IMG/VR virus record: IMGVR_UViG_3300017762_000105
Coordinates: 1 to 20,679 of that record
Source: a virus
Strand: one strand, 5' to 3'
DNA: 20,679 nt
Part shown: positions 1-5,033 of the stretch, piece after piece
Position numbering within the stretch: position 1 is the stretch's first letter
Layout: every line of letters begins with the position of its first letter
The notes under the pieces: model-generated
Told to the model about the DNA's origin: nothing
The model's input: only the letters and a program-made list of their open reading frames with translations
Databases searched by the model: none
Translations under genes and position numbers: made by a program

Positions 1-225
1 GGTGAGAGCCAAAACAGCCCTACAACAGCGCATCATCCAATACACGATAGATTTAGCACTGAGAAACGGCCTGATAGCACTGCTATTCCGTTATGTGAGG
101 GGCATCATCAAGGGCTTTGGGATCAGACTAAAATAGCTTTACATAAAGAAACAAAGCTATGGCGTGAAACTTATGGTGCTGATTATTCTTATTCACCAGG
201 ATTTGTCCAAGACACTGACATATAA
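1..225 (+). CDS. Ref-like (RecA-dependent nuclease) HNH protein, C-terminal part
   Basis: Open from the left edge in frame 1 to a TAA at 223-225, giving the last 74 residues of a protein whose start lies outside the window. It contains AHHPIHDRFS (residues 10-19), then PDSTAIPLCEGHHQG (24-38), followed by ALHKETKLWRETYG (about 46-59). The HH...PLC.GHHQG pattern is that of the zinc/HNH-type Ref family (recombination enhancement function, RecA-dependent nuclease) of phages and plasmids. Family knowledge: Ref cuts DNA in RecA-made D-loops. In phages such proteins sit among replication and recombination genes, which fits the RusA gene that follows tail-to-tail. Its last 37 bases overlap the end of that oppositely oriented gene. 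The assignment rests on motifs recalled from the family; a related HNH protein of another family is the main alternative. Confidence 0.68.
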   Translation, partial: GESQNSPTTAHHPIHDRFSTEKRPDSTAIPLCEGHHQGLWDQTKIALHKETKLWRETYGADYSYSPGFVQDTDI

Positions 226-626
226 AGCACTGCACCACGATCAGGATGACAATACATCTTTTTAGCTTTTATACTGGTTACTTGCTTGTCAGAGGCATAT
301 ACAGCCCCTTCCATGCCATCTAACGCTGCCTTTACTATATTGTCTAAGTCAGGTTTTGTTGTGTGCTGTAGAGCGCCATATTCAGCCTCCATGCGTTTTA
401 CGTTAGACCATGACTTAGGTATTTCCATGAACGCTATTATTTCTACTGACACAAAACGCTCTGTCATATCTAGCTTCATGTTCTGCATTGCTTTCCAAGC
501 TGCTGCTTGAATACGGCTTTCATATTCCCTAGTTTTATCTGGCGTGTAAGCTTTGCCTGTTCTGGTGAACCTAGGTCTGCCCTTGCCTTGTGGTTGACCT
601 GATACCTCAATTTCTACTTTGTACAC
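189..626 (-). CDS. rusA: RusA-family Holliday-junction resolvase
   Basis: A 145-residue protein of normal RusA length. RusA proteins are homodimeric, metal-dependent endonucleases that resolve four-way junctions during phage recombination and before packaging. Seen here: the N-terminal GQPQGKGRPRFT stretch (residues 10-21), and the catalytic signature KPDLDNIVKAALDG (91-104) followed by YASDKQV (110-116). The acidic residues D93, D95 and D113 align with the three catalytic aspartates of E. coli RusA. The start is GTG at 626. An in-frame TGA lies a few codons upstream, so no earlier start is possible, and an AGG sits 9-10 nt before the GTG. A sigma70-like promoter lies directly upstream (656-684). 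It is the only minus-strand gene in the first 2.6 kb, and its end overlaps the Ref-like gene. Confidence 0.93.
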   Translation of the reverse strand: MYKVEIEVSGQPQGKGRPRFTRTGKAYTPDKTREYESRIQAAAWKAMQNMKLDMTERFVSVEIIAFMEIPKSWSNVKRMEAEYGALQHTTKPDLDNIVKAALDGMEGAVYASDKQVTSIKAKKMYCHPDRGAVLYMSVSWTNPGE

Positions 627-655
627 TGCTTTAACCTGTCAATTGATTTTTATTA

Positions 656-684
656 TTTATAGTTTTTATCAAATTTTTTTTCAA
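656..684 (-). promoter_or_regulatory. Sigma70-like promoter for the rusA gene
   Basis: On the minus strand a TTGAAA (complement of 679-684) and a TATAAA (complement of 656-661) are separated by exactly 17 bases. Each box is one mismatch from consensus, and the spacer is extremely A/T-rich. The predicted start of transcription is about 20-25 bases ahead of the GTG at 626, giving a short leader. Caution: the region is so AT-rich that chance matches are more likely than usual. Confidence 0.5.
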
Positions 685-712
685 TCTTGTTAAATTAATT
701 GTAAATAAGGTG

Positions 713-747
713 TTGACAAGTCTCATATCTGATACTATGTATATAAT
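713..747 (+). promoter_or_regulatory. Candidate promoter of the early plus-strand cassette
   Basis: A perfect TTGACA is at 713-718. At the ideal 17-bp distance lies TATGTA (736-741), a weak -10 box. A perfect TATAAT is at 742-747, but 23 bp away. The nearest downstream start codon is at 769, with AGAGG at 756-760 as ribosome binding site, so the position suits a promoter for the eight-gene plus-strand cassette. It is divergent from the rusA promoter, about 30 bp away. Which -10 is used cannot be decided by eye. Confidence 0.42.
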
Positions 748-768
748 ATAAACAAAGAGGTACAAAAA

Positions 769-1086
769 ATGTGTAAACCAATGACAAAAGAAGAAAGACA
801 AGCGTCAATAACGCGCGAAAAAATTAATCATAGTTGGGCAATGATGAAACCACATTACCAACATATACCAGTAGAGTATCGTGGCTTTGAATTTGTATTA
901 GAGGTTTATTACTCTTTTACAGAAAGCCAATACAGCGACGAACTACAGGGTTGTAGTGCAGACTTTGATGTTTGTGACTTGCACCACCCAGAAAGAGCTA
1001 GACCTATCTCAGCGCGGCTCTCCAAGGCTCTTATAGCCGAATACCACAACAGTATCCATGAACAGTTAGTAGAGGAGCATATATAA
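769..1086 (+). CDS. Hypothetical early protein, 105 aa
   Basis: First gene of the plus-strand cassette, started by ATG at 769 with AGAGG 8 bases ahead and a candidate promoter just upstream. The N-terminal third is charged (MTKEERQASITREKI). The middle holds an aromatic stretch (YRGFEFVLEVYYSF, about residues 37-50) followed by CSADFDVCDLHHPERARP (about 62-79) with two Cys and two His. A small metal site is conceivable, but the spacing matches no finger I can name. The C-terminal part looks helical. No signal peptide or membrane segment. Its TAA shares an A with the ATG of the next gene (TAATG), so translation is probably coupled. I do not recognise the family; phage early genes of this kind often act on the host. 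Confidence 0.75.
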   Translation: MCKPMTKEERQASITREKINHSWAMMKPHYQHIPVEYRGFEFVLEVYYSFTESQYSDELQGCSADFDVCDLHHPERARPISARLSKALIAEYHNSIHEQLVEEHI

Positions 1087-1295
1087 TGCGTGTTAAATTA
1101 GACATTATGGAACAAGAAGAAATGGCATGGTCTGCGTTTGCTGACACACTGCCAACTTGTGAGACATTAGGTGATGCACAAGAAAAAGCACACAAGCTAA
1201 TGAAAGAACGCAACTTAGAAGAATACATAGAAGAAAACATCATTGACGAAACAGTAACCGAATACTGGAACGAAAGATGGAGTAAATACATATGA
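1086..1295 (+). CDS. Hypothetical acidic early protein, 69 aa
   Basis: Small, strongly acidic, probably all-helical protein (MRVKLDIMEQEEMAWSAF at the start; EEYIEENIIDETV near residues 45-57). The start ATG overlaps the previous stop (TAATG at 1084-1088) and its own TGA overlaps the next ATG (ATGA at 1292-1295), placing it in one translationally coupled string. No membrane segment, cysteine cluster or known DNA-binding motif is visible. Function unknown. The coding call rests on the tight overlaps at both ends and the lack of any competing frame. Confidence 0.68.
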   Translation: MRVKLDIMEQEEMAWSAFADTLPTCETLGDAQEKAHKLMKERNLEEYIEENIIDETVTEYWNERWSKYI

Positions 1296-1384
1296 GCAAG
1301 CAAGAAAGATGGATAGCGTTTTTCTGGGCTGTAATGCTTGGATTAGCAGTCATTAATATAGATACATTTTTTGTGGTGCAATAA
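1292..1384 (+). CDS. Tiny single-span membrane peptide, 30 aa
   Basis: A 31-codon frame from ATG at 1292 to TAA at 1382-1384. It starts in an ATGA overlap with the preceding gene and ends in a TAATG overlap with the next, filling exactly the space between two confident neighbours. The peptide has a short polar start (MSKQER) followed by one hydrophobic stretch (about residues 7-29, WIAFFWAVMLGLAVINIDTF), long enough to cross the inner membrane once. Tiny membrane proteins of this type are frequent in phage early regions and often target host membrane complexes. No function can be assigned. The gene is below usual length cut-offs and would be missed by automatic annotation. Confidence 0.62.
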   Translation: MSKQERWIAFFWAVMLGLAVINIDTFFVVQ

Positions 1385-1581
1385 TGGAAACCTGGAACGA
1401 AATAAATGAAAGACATAGGCGTGAACGGCTTGACCTAGTAGCGCAATTCTCAAAAGAAACTACGCAAACAGAAGCAGCAAAAAAGCTAGATATGTCTTTG
1501 CAAGCCCTTAATAACTTTGTGCATAGAAACAACATACATTGGAGCATTATCAAACAAGGCATTAGAAATGAAAAAACTTAA
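1384..1581 (+). CDS. Small helix-turn-helix protein, 65 aa
   Basis: Residues about 27-53 (TQTEAAKKLDMSLQALNNFV and on through HRNNIHW) have the layout of a helix-turn-helix: a first helix with the AA.KL pattern, a turn at D-M-S, and a recognition helix (LQALNNFVHRN). Residues 1-24 are a charged helix (NEINERHRRERLDLVAQF). The protein probably binds DNA and could control the divergent promoters at 656-747, but that role is inferred from position only. It starts in a TAATG overlap with the tiny membrane peptide, and its end overlaps the next gene by 14 bases. Many phages carry similar short HTH proteins of the resolvase/Hin-recognition type without a catalytic domain. Confidence 0.72.
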   Translation: METWNEINERHRRERLDLVAQFSKETTQTEAAKKLDMSLQALNNFVHRNNIHWSIIKQGIRNEKT

Positions 1582-1750
1582 TTACGGACAAGAACAGGAG
1601 CTTAAATATTTTAAACAACAAGAAGCTAAATGGTCTGAGGAAAGGTATAGAAATGACCATGATAAAAACGCTTGGAATAATTATGAATTAGCAAAAACAG
1701 AGTTAAAACTGTTTGTAAGTAAATTGAGGAAAGAAGGTTACAACATATGA
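1568..1750 (+). CDS. Hypothetical charged helical protein, 60 aa
   Basis: Starts at ATG 1568, inside the last 14 bases of the HTH gene. An earlier in-frame ATG at 1517 would overlap that gene by 65 bases and is less likely. The protein is highly charged and probably one long helix or coiled coil (QEQELKYFKQQEAKWSEERY, then LAKTELKLFVSKLRKEGY). It ends in an ATGA overlap with the next gene. No known family is recognised. The coding call rests on the overlap pattern and composition. Confidence 0.62.
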   Translation: MKKLNYGQEQELKYFKQQEAKWSEERYRNDHDKNAWNNYELAKTELKLFVSKLRKEGYNI

Positions 1751-1926
1751 ATTATATAGAGGCATTTAAAAGTAAATTTCAAAGATTACCAACAGAAAAA
1801 GAAATAGGTTTCCTAATGGTAGCAGTAGCAGAAGAAGAACAGATGAACCCACAAACAAGAGCAAATCGTTTTATGAGAAATGGGTTTGTTGCAACTACAT
1901 ACCAGGAGTGTCGTGGGGAAGATTAG
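1747..1926 (+). CDS. Hypothetical protein, 59 aa
   Basis: Frame from ATG at 1747 (ATGA overlap with the preceding stop) to TAG at 1924-1926. The protein begins MNYIEAFKSKFQRLPTEKEI and continues with a short helical part and an Arg/Gln-rich end. It may be a small helical adaptor, but no family is recognised. Its stop codon lies in the loop of a strong hairpin (1914-1939). It is the last gene before the only real gap in the plus-strand cassette. Confidence 0.6.
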   Translation: MNYIEAFKSKFQRLPTEKEIGFLMVAVAEEEQMNPQTRANRFMRNGFVATTYQECRGED

Positions 1927-1939
1927 GAGCACTTCCCCA
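1914..1939 (+). promoter_or_regulatory. Strong 8-bp hairpin at the end of the 59-aa gene
   Basis: TGGGGAAG (1914-1921) pairs perfectly with CTTCCCCA (1932-1939) around a 10-base loop that contains the TAG stop and an AGGAG. It is followed by A6, not a U-tract, on the plus strand, and it lacks a downstream U-tract on the minus strand too, so it is not a classical terminator. It occupies the only intergenic gap in this cassette. An RNA-processing or mRNA-stability role is possible. Confidence 0.5.
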
Positions 1940-1974
1940 AAAAATTAATACAAAACCAATGAGGAAAAAACAAT

Positions 1975-2457
1975 ATGAAATACGATATTAAATTTACAGA
2001 GTATGAAAGTATCGCAGATTTTTGTGATTATCATGAAATTAAAAGATGCCCATACCACAGGGGATATAATGGATCATTTGTATATGTTATGTGCCTTGAT
2101 TTATTATTAGATGGGTCATCAATTGTTCCATTATATGTAGGATGCACAAGCAATATAAATACTAGAATTTTAGATCATTCTACCAAAGCATGGTTTCAAT
2201 ATGTTGATTTTATTATGATTGAGCAATTTCATGATAGGCGTGAAGCTGAAAAAACCGAAAGCGATATGATAACACGAACACGCCCTGTTTTTAATAAACA
2301 AGTAGCAAAAAGAAAAAAGAAAAAAAAATATATACCAAAATTAGCAATGGTTAAAAATGTAAAAACTTTAATGTATGATGAAAATTTTAATGGTGACGAT
2401 GCATATCATTGGGTTACTGAGGAACTACCGTACATACAGCCGATTGGATTACAATAA
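1975..2457 (+). CDS. GIY-YIG family nuclease
   Basis: A 160-residue protein with a GIY-YIG catalytic fold in its first two thirds. The first strand reads FVYVM (residues 35-39) and the second PLYVGCTSN (52-60, with Y54-V-G56 as the YIG element). R64 and H68 follow in NINTRILDH, and the metal-binding Glu is most likely E95 in TESDMITRTRPVFN, whose N107 ends the usual motif. GIY-YIG enzymes cut DNA with one metal ion. Residues 111-118 are a run of Arg/Lys, and the C-terminal ~40 residues are of unknown type. A clear ribosome site (GAGGA, 1961-1965) supports the start. It is free-standing, not inside another gene, so a homing endonuclease, a repair enzyme or a host-DNA nuclease are all open. The end overlaps the next start (TAATG). 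Confidence 0.78.
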   Translation: MKYDIKFTEYESIADFCDYHEIKRCPYHRGYNGSFVYVMCLDLLLDGSSIVPLYVGCTSNINTRILDHSTKAWFQYVDFIMIEQFHDRREAEKTESDMITRTRPVFNKQVAKRKKKKKYIPKLAMVKNVKTLMYDENFNGDDAYHWVTEELPYIQPIGLQ

Positions 2458-2669
2458 TGCTAAAATACTTCACATTTATGGTATTAACTTATTTTATCCA
2501 AGGCGAACAAACAACGCATAACATAGTATTTCCATCATATGACGCTTGTAGCCATTCTAAGGCCGCTATGTACGCCATAATGGAATATCAGCACGATGAT
2601 GTACTAATTTACTGTAAGGGTACTCAGGTGGCTTCTAATACGCTTGTAAAGCCTATGCCTAGACCTTAA
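2457..2669 (+). CDS. Small putatively exported protein with two Cys, 70 aa
   Basis: The N-terminus (MLKYFTFMVLTYFIQGEQ) has one Lys followed by a hydrophobic core (about residues 4-14), which looks like a signal peptide or a membrane anchor. The rest is small and polar, with cysteines C31 and C53 that could form a disulfide in the periplasm. No lipobox is seen, so it is not an obvious outer-membrane spanin. The spacing (FPSYD..C...A...//..C) resembles the 53-aa minus-strand protein at 4393-4554. It begins in a TAATG overlap with the GIY-YIG gene and ends tail-to-tail with the endolysin, the two stop codons sharing TTAA. Confidence 0.62.
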   Translation: MLKYFTFMVLTYFIQGEQTTHNIVFPSYDACSHSKAAMYAIMEYQHDDVLIYCKGTQVASNTLVKPMPRP

Positions 2670-3274
2670 CTAAGCCATTTATATATTTTCATGGTTTCTT
2701 CTTGGCGGTGCTTTAATCCATTGTAACCGCCATTTACTCTTTTTGTCAGAGCCTTAACGCTTTCTGATGATGGAGAAACATCGCACATATCCCAAAGCTT
2801 GTTACGCTTAAAAAACCATATGGCACTTTCCATAGGATAATCTGTTGCAACCAGGTCTGGGTCTTTCATTACTTCTGGCAGGTTCATATCATTGGCAAAC
2901 ATGGCATAATTTTCTTTAAAAGTGCATTGTAAAAATCCGCGTCCTCGCCATAAATAACCCTGACCCATATTACCGTATCTGTGTCCGTAAACCCTATCAG
3001 CAAGCGCCTGTGGGTTTCTAGCGCACGTTTCAGCTTCACTTTCGCTGTCAAAATATTTACCGAAAACTTTAAGAATAGATGCTGTAGAATAATTAAGGTT
3101 TTCTTCTGTGTAACGAAATGTACCACTTTCATGCACTAACTGCCCTAGAAAGTGCGCTCCGCGCTCTGGGTTTAACGTGTAGTGATTGCAGATAGCCTTT
3201 GCCGTATTAGGCCCAAAACTACCATCAGCACTTGAGCCTATTTTAACCTGAAGTTTTTTTAATGCTTCACTCAT
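2666..3274 (-). CDS. GH19 chitinase-like endolysin
   Basis: A 202-residue lysin that should cleave peptidoglycan at the end of infection. Residues 8-28 (LQVKIGSSADGSFGPNTAKA) look like a shortened peptidoglycan-binding repeat. The GH19 lysozyme/chitinase domain follows: QLVHESGTFRYTEENLNYS (45-63) with the probable acid E49 and base E58, then YGHRYGNMGQGYLWRGRGFL (96-115) and the substrate-loop motif NGGYNG (181-186). There is no signal peptide, so release depends on the holin upstream. The ATG at 3274 is chosen because it starts exactly at the family-like N-terminus and overlaps the preceding gene by 8 bases. A longer frame from 3376 would bury 100 bases of that gene. Confidence 0.92.
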   Translation of the reverse strand: MSEALKKLQVKIGSSADGSFGPNTAKAICNHYTLNPERGAHFLGQLVHESGTFRYTEENLNYSTASILKVFGKYFDSESEAETCARNPQALADRVYGHRYGNMGQGYLWRGRGFLQCTFKENYAMFANDMNLPEVMKDPDLVATDYPMESAIWFFKRNKLWDMCDVSPSSESVKALTKRVNGGYNGLKHRQEETMKIYKWLS

Positions 3275-3527
3275 TAACAAATTCCTTTGTTCCACATAAT
3301 CGTTCGTAAACCATATCGGTTGTATATGCTTCTGCCCACTTGTTTTCTGTGAATGTACAGAACGTCCACAAGTCATTTACATCATCATTCAATATATCAA
3401 TTATATCTTGTTGTGCAGATGTTTGGCCTTGTAGATGCTCAATGTCATGCACCAGCCCAGAAATATACCACACCAATGCAACCAATTGAACGATCATTGC
3501 AAAGGCTAATGAAATGTTTATCTTCAT
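3267..3527 (-). CDS. i-spanin-like small membrane protein, 86 aa
   Basis: One N-terminal membrane span (about residues 5-25, SLAFAMIVQLVALVWYISGL) is followed by a periplasm-sized domain with a short coiled-coil-like stretch (about 27-52, HDIEHLQGQTSAQQDIIDIL). This N-in, C-out layout directly between holin and endolysin is typical of Rz-type inner-membrane spanins, which help disrupt the outer membrane after lysin action. No partner lipoprotein gene could be found in another frame. The start is in an ATGA overlap with the holin stop (3524-3527), and the end overlaps the lysin by 8 bases. The spanin role is inferred from topology and position, not from sequence family. Confidence 0.6.
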   Translation of the reverse strand: MKINISLAFAMIVQLVALVWYISGLVHDIEHLQGQTSAQQDIIDILNDDVNDLWTFCTFTENKWAEAYTTDMVYERLCGTKEFVNE

Positions 3528-3982
3528 TTTTTTACACCATAGTATTTACTTACGGCTCTATTACCAAACCAAAAAGACATTATTGCAGCGAATAAACCTT
3601 GTGTCTCTGGCGTCCACATTAACGGTATAGCATCTTGCCAGTTGCCACCTTCATTGATAACTTTCATCATCACAACTACTTGTACGGCAACGAAAAGACC
3701 AAAAAAAGCATAAGTAATAACAGGACGTACACTACCTCGTAGTGCGTTAACAAACCCTCCAGCGTCAATAGCGTCATGCTTATATAACCCCTCAGTTTCT
3801 TTTATCTCTGCTTGTTTATCTATGATGTTAAGCTTTAATTCATTTCGCTTTGTCATCATGTCCATTTCAACACTCATACGCTCCAAGGTATGTTTATGAT
3901 CCTGACTAGCTTTGAAATAATTTAAAACTTCTGGCAAAAACGATGTACCAAAGCCTAAAAGACTACCTAACAGTGTCATCAT
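3524..3982 (-). CDS. Holin, 3TM gene-transfer-agent type
   Basis: A 152-residue membrane protein matching the 3TM holin family first described in alphaproteobacterial gene transfer agents. An N-terminal hydrophobic helix (MMTLLGSLLGFGTSFLPEVL) is followed by a charged linker predicted helical (about 25-65). Then comes the signature SVRPVITYAFFGLFVAVQVV (84-103) and a last span ending FWFGNRAVSKYYG. Holins form lesions in the inner membrane that let the endolysin out. The ATG at 3982 is preferred. It is preceded by GGGAGGGAAG at proper distance, and a longer frame from 4060 would add 26 residues that overlap the upstream gene. The start lies in the last 20 bases of the EF-hand gene. Confidence 0.82.
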   Translation of the reverse strand: MMTLLGSLLGFGTSFLPEVLNYFKASQDHKHTLERMSVEMDMMTKRNELKLNIIDKQAEIKETEGLYKHDAIDAGGFVNALRGSVRPVITYAFFGLFVAVQVVVMMKVINEGGNWQDAIPLMWTPETQGLFAAIMSFWFGNRAVSKYYGVKK

Positions 3983-4286
3983 TTTTCTTCCCTCCCATGT
4001 TAGAAAAACCAAAGTAGGCTGATGTAATACCAGCCACAGCAACAACATAAACAGCCGCAATATCTGCTAATAATTCTGCTGCTTGTGACAAGCCAAAATA
4101 TGATGCAATGACAATTAAAAACGGATATCCCAACATTCCTGACAAGCTATACCAGCACATTTTTAGCTGTGCGTCTCTTTTGGCATCAGCATCATCTATG
4201 CGTCTTTTGCGATCATCCAGCAATAGAGCCTTTTCATCAGGGTCTATTGTGCCATTGTTATTTAAATCATAGTTGTCTTTATTCAT
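3963..4286 (-). CDS. EF-hand loop membrane protein, 107 aa
   Basis: Residues 7-18 (DLNNNGTIDPDE) form a canonical 12-residue EF-hand calcium loop, with ligands at D7, N9, N11, T13, D15 and E18, and Gly and Ile at the conserved positions. A charged helix follows (20-40, rich in Asp/Lys/Arg), then two hydrophobic spans (about 48-66 and 70-93) and a short basic tail. Only one loop is present, whereas calcium sensors usually pair them. It lies immediately before the holin, so a role in controlling or assisting lysis is plausible but not shown. Start ATGA overlaps the small frame at 4283-4396. Confidence 0.72.
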   Translation of the reverse strand: MNKDNYDLNNNGTIDPDEKALLLDDRKRRIDDADAKRDAQLKMCWYSLSGMLGYPFLIVIASYFGLSQAAELLADIAAVYVVAVAGITSAYFGFSNMGGKKNDDTVR

Positions 4287-4396
4287 TTTTTCGCCCTAGC
4301 ATATGCAATTGCTATTCTTTTTTCTCGTGTAATTATAACAACTTTTCCTAATTTGTCATATATTATGTATTTATTGCGAAATTCTCTAAGTGTCAC
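4283..4396 (-). CDS. Tiny basic protein, 37 aa, GTG start
   Basis: A 38-codon frame from GTG at 4396 to TGA at 4283-4285. Both ends are overlaps: GTGA with the stop of the preceding gene and ATGA with the next gene, so the frame fits exactly in the operon. The peptide (VTLREFRNKYIIYDKLGKVV, then IITREKRIAIAYARAKK) is strongly basic and has an alternating pattern suggesting a small beta sheet followed by a helix. No family is recognised. The GTG start and very short length keep confidence moderate. Confidence 0.5.
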   Translation of the reverse strand: MTLREFRNKYIIYDKLGKVVIITREKRIAIAYARAKK

Positions 4397-4554
4397 AACT
4401 CTATTTTAATACATACCACTTTTGCTTTATCGCTTGTGACAAGAACTTTAGCGTCTTCTTTAGCAATCTCACACACCTCTTGTTTGGTGTAGCTTCCAAC
4501 ATGATAGTGTTCAAATCCACCTGTTGATAATTGCACCCAAAGTAAAACCCACAT
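4393..4554 (-). CDS. Small two-Cys protein with hydrophobic N-terminus, 53 aa
   Basis: Frame from ATG at 4554 to TGA at 4393-4395. The start shares its A with the stop of the 159-aa gene (TAATG), and the end overlaps the following GTG. The N-terminus (MWVLLWVQLSTGG) is a short hydrophobic stretch. The rest (HYHVGSYTKQEVCEIAKEDA to VVCIK) has cysteines C28 and C48 at a spacing like the 70-aa protein at 2457-2669. It may be exported or membrane-attached with a disulfide. No function can be named. It is too short for common gene finders. Confidence 0.6.
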   Translation of the reverse strand: MWVLLWVQLSTGGFEHYHVGSYTKQEVCEIAKEDAKVLVTSDKAKVVCIKIEL

Positions 4555-5033
4555 TACCAGCGCCCTTGCTTGCTTCCCCAGAAATAAAATAACCCAAATA
4601 ATATAGCTGCACCAACACCAAATATTATTGCACCTATTGCAAAGTTAATTACACTATCAATTTGTTGTTGTTTTCTATATACTTCGTCTCTGCGTTTTTT
4701 TCGCATTTGAGCCTCTATTGCTAATAATTCTTCGTATCCAGATTTTCCGTAGTGCCAGGTAATTAGCTCTTTCATTTCAAGACGCATCCCCTCTAAACGT
4801 TTTTTTTGAGCAAAAATTTCTAAAGCATTTTCTTCATCTGAACCTTTAAAAGTTTTTTTCCAGAAGGGTGGGTTAAGTTCTCTTTGCTCACAATTATTAA
4901 AATCTGAGAAAGCTTTTCCCCATTCATTAAGCTGCCCTGCACAGTCGGCTAAATCACGCCCTGCACTTACAGTTGCCTTAATTGCTTTAAATGCGCCAGT
5001 GGCAAGACCTACACAGCTTATAGGGTCTAGCAT
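4554..5033 (-). CDS. Phage membrane protein, 159 aa
   Basis: Starts MLDPISCVGLATGAFKAIKA, a glycine-rich helical segment seen at the start of a protein family common in marine tailed phages but of unknown role. Residues 53-115 form a long charged helical region (ALEIFAQKKRLEGMRLEMKE; AQMRKKRRDEVYRKQQQ). A single hydrophobic span at about 128-152 (INFAIGAIIFGVGAAILFGL) near the C-terminus would anchor it. Such proteins sit next to lysis genes. A role in lysis timing or as a virion membrane protein are both conceivable. It overlaps both neighbours by one base (TAATG at 5033 and at 4554). Confidence 0.72.
   Translation of the reverse strand: MLDPISCVGLATGAFKAIKATVSAGRDLADCAGQLNEWGKAFSDFNNCEQRELNPPFWKKTFKGSDEENALEIFAQKKRLEGMRLEMKELITWHYGKSGYEELLAIEAQMRKKRRDEVYRKQQQIDSVINFAIGAIIFGVGAAILFGLFYFWGSKQGRW

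Noticed and set aside
637-642. Minus-strand TTGACA just ahead of the rusA start
   Set aside because: A promoter with this -35 would begin inside the gene; no -10 box follows. The 656-684 pair is better placed.
2320-2328. Run of nine A in the GIY-YIG gene as a slippage site
   Set aside because: Encodes a Lys run in frame. No stem or alternative frame of interest follows, and homopolymer runs are common in such AT-rich DNA.
2884-3132. 82-codon minus-strand frame within the endolysin gene
   Set aside because: Lies wholly inside the lysin in another frame on the same strand. It has a Lys/Leu bias typical of shifted AT-rich coding sequence, no lipobox and no ribosome site, so not a convincing embedded spanin.
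3275-3376. Longer endolysin start at 3376
   Set aside because: Would add 34 residues unrelated to lysins, entirely overlapping the preceding membrane-protein gene. The ATG at 3274 gives the family-like N-terminus.
3983-4060. Longer holin start at 4060
   Set aside because: Adds a segment that overlaps the EF-hand gene; ATG 3982 has a strong GGGAGGGAAG ahead and gives the normal family length.
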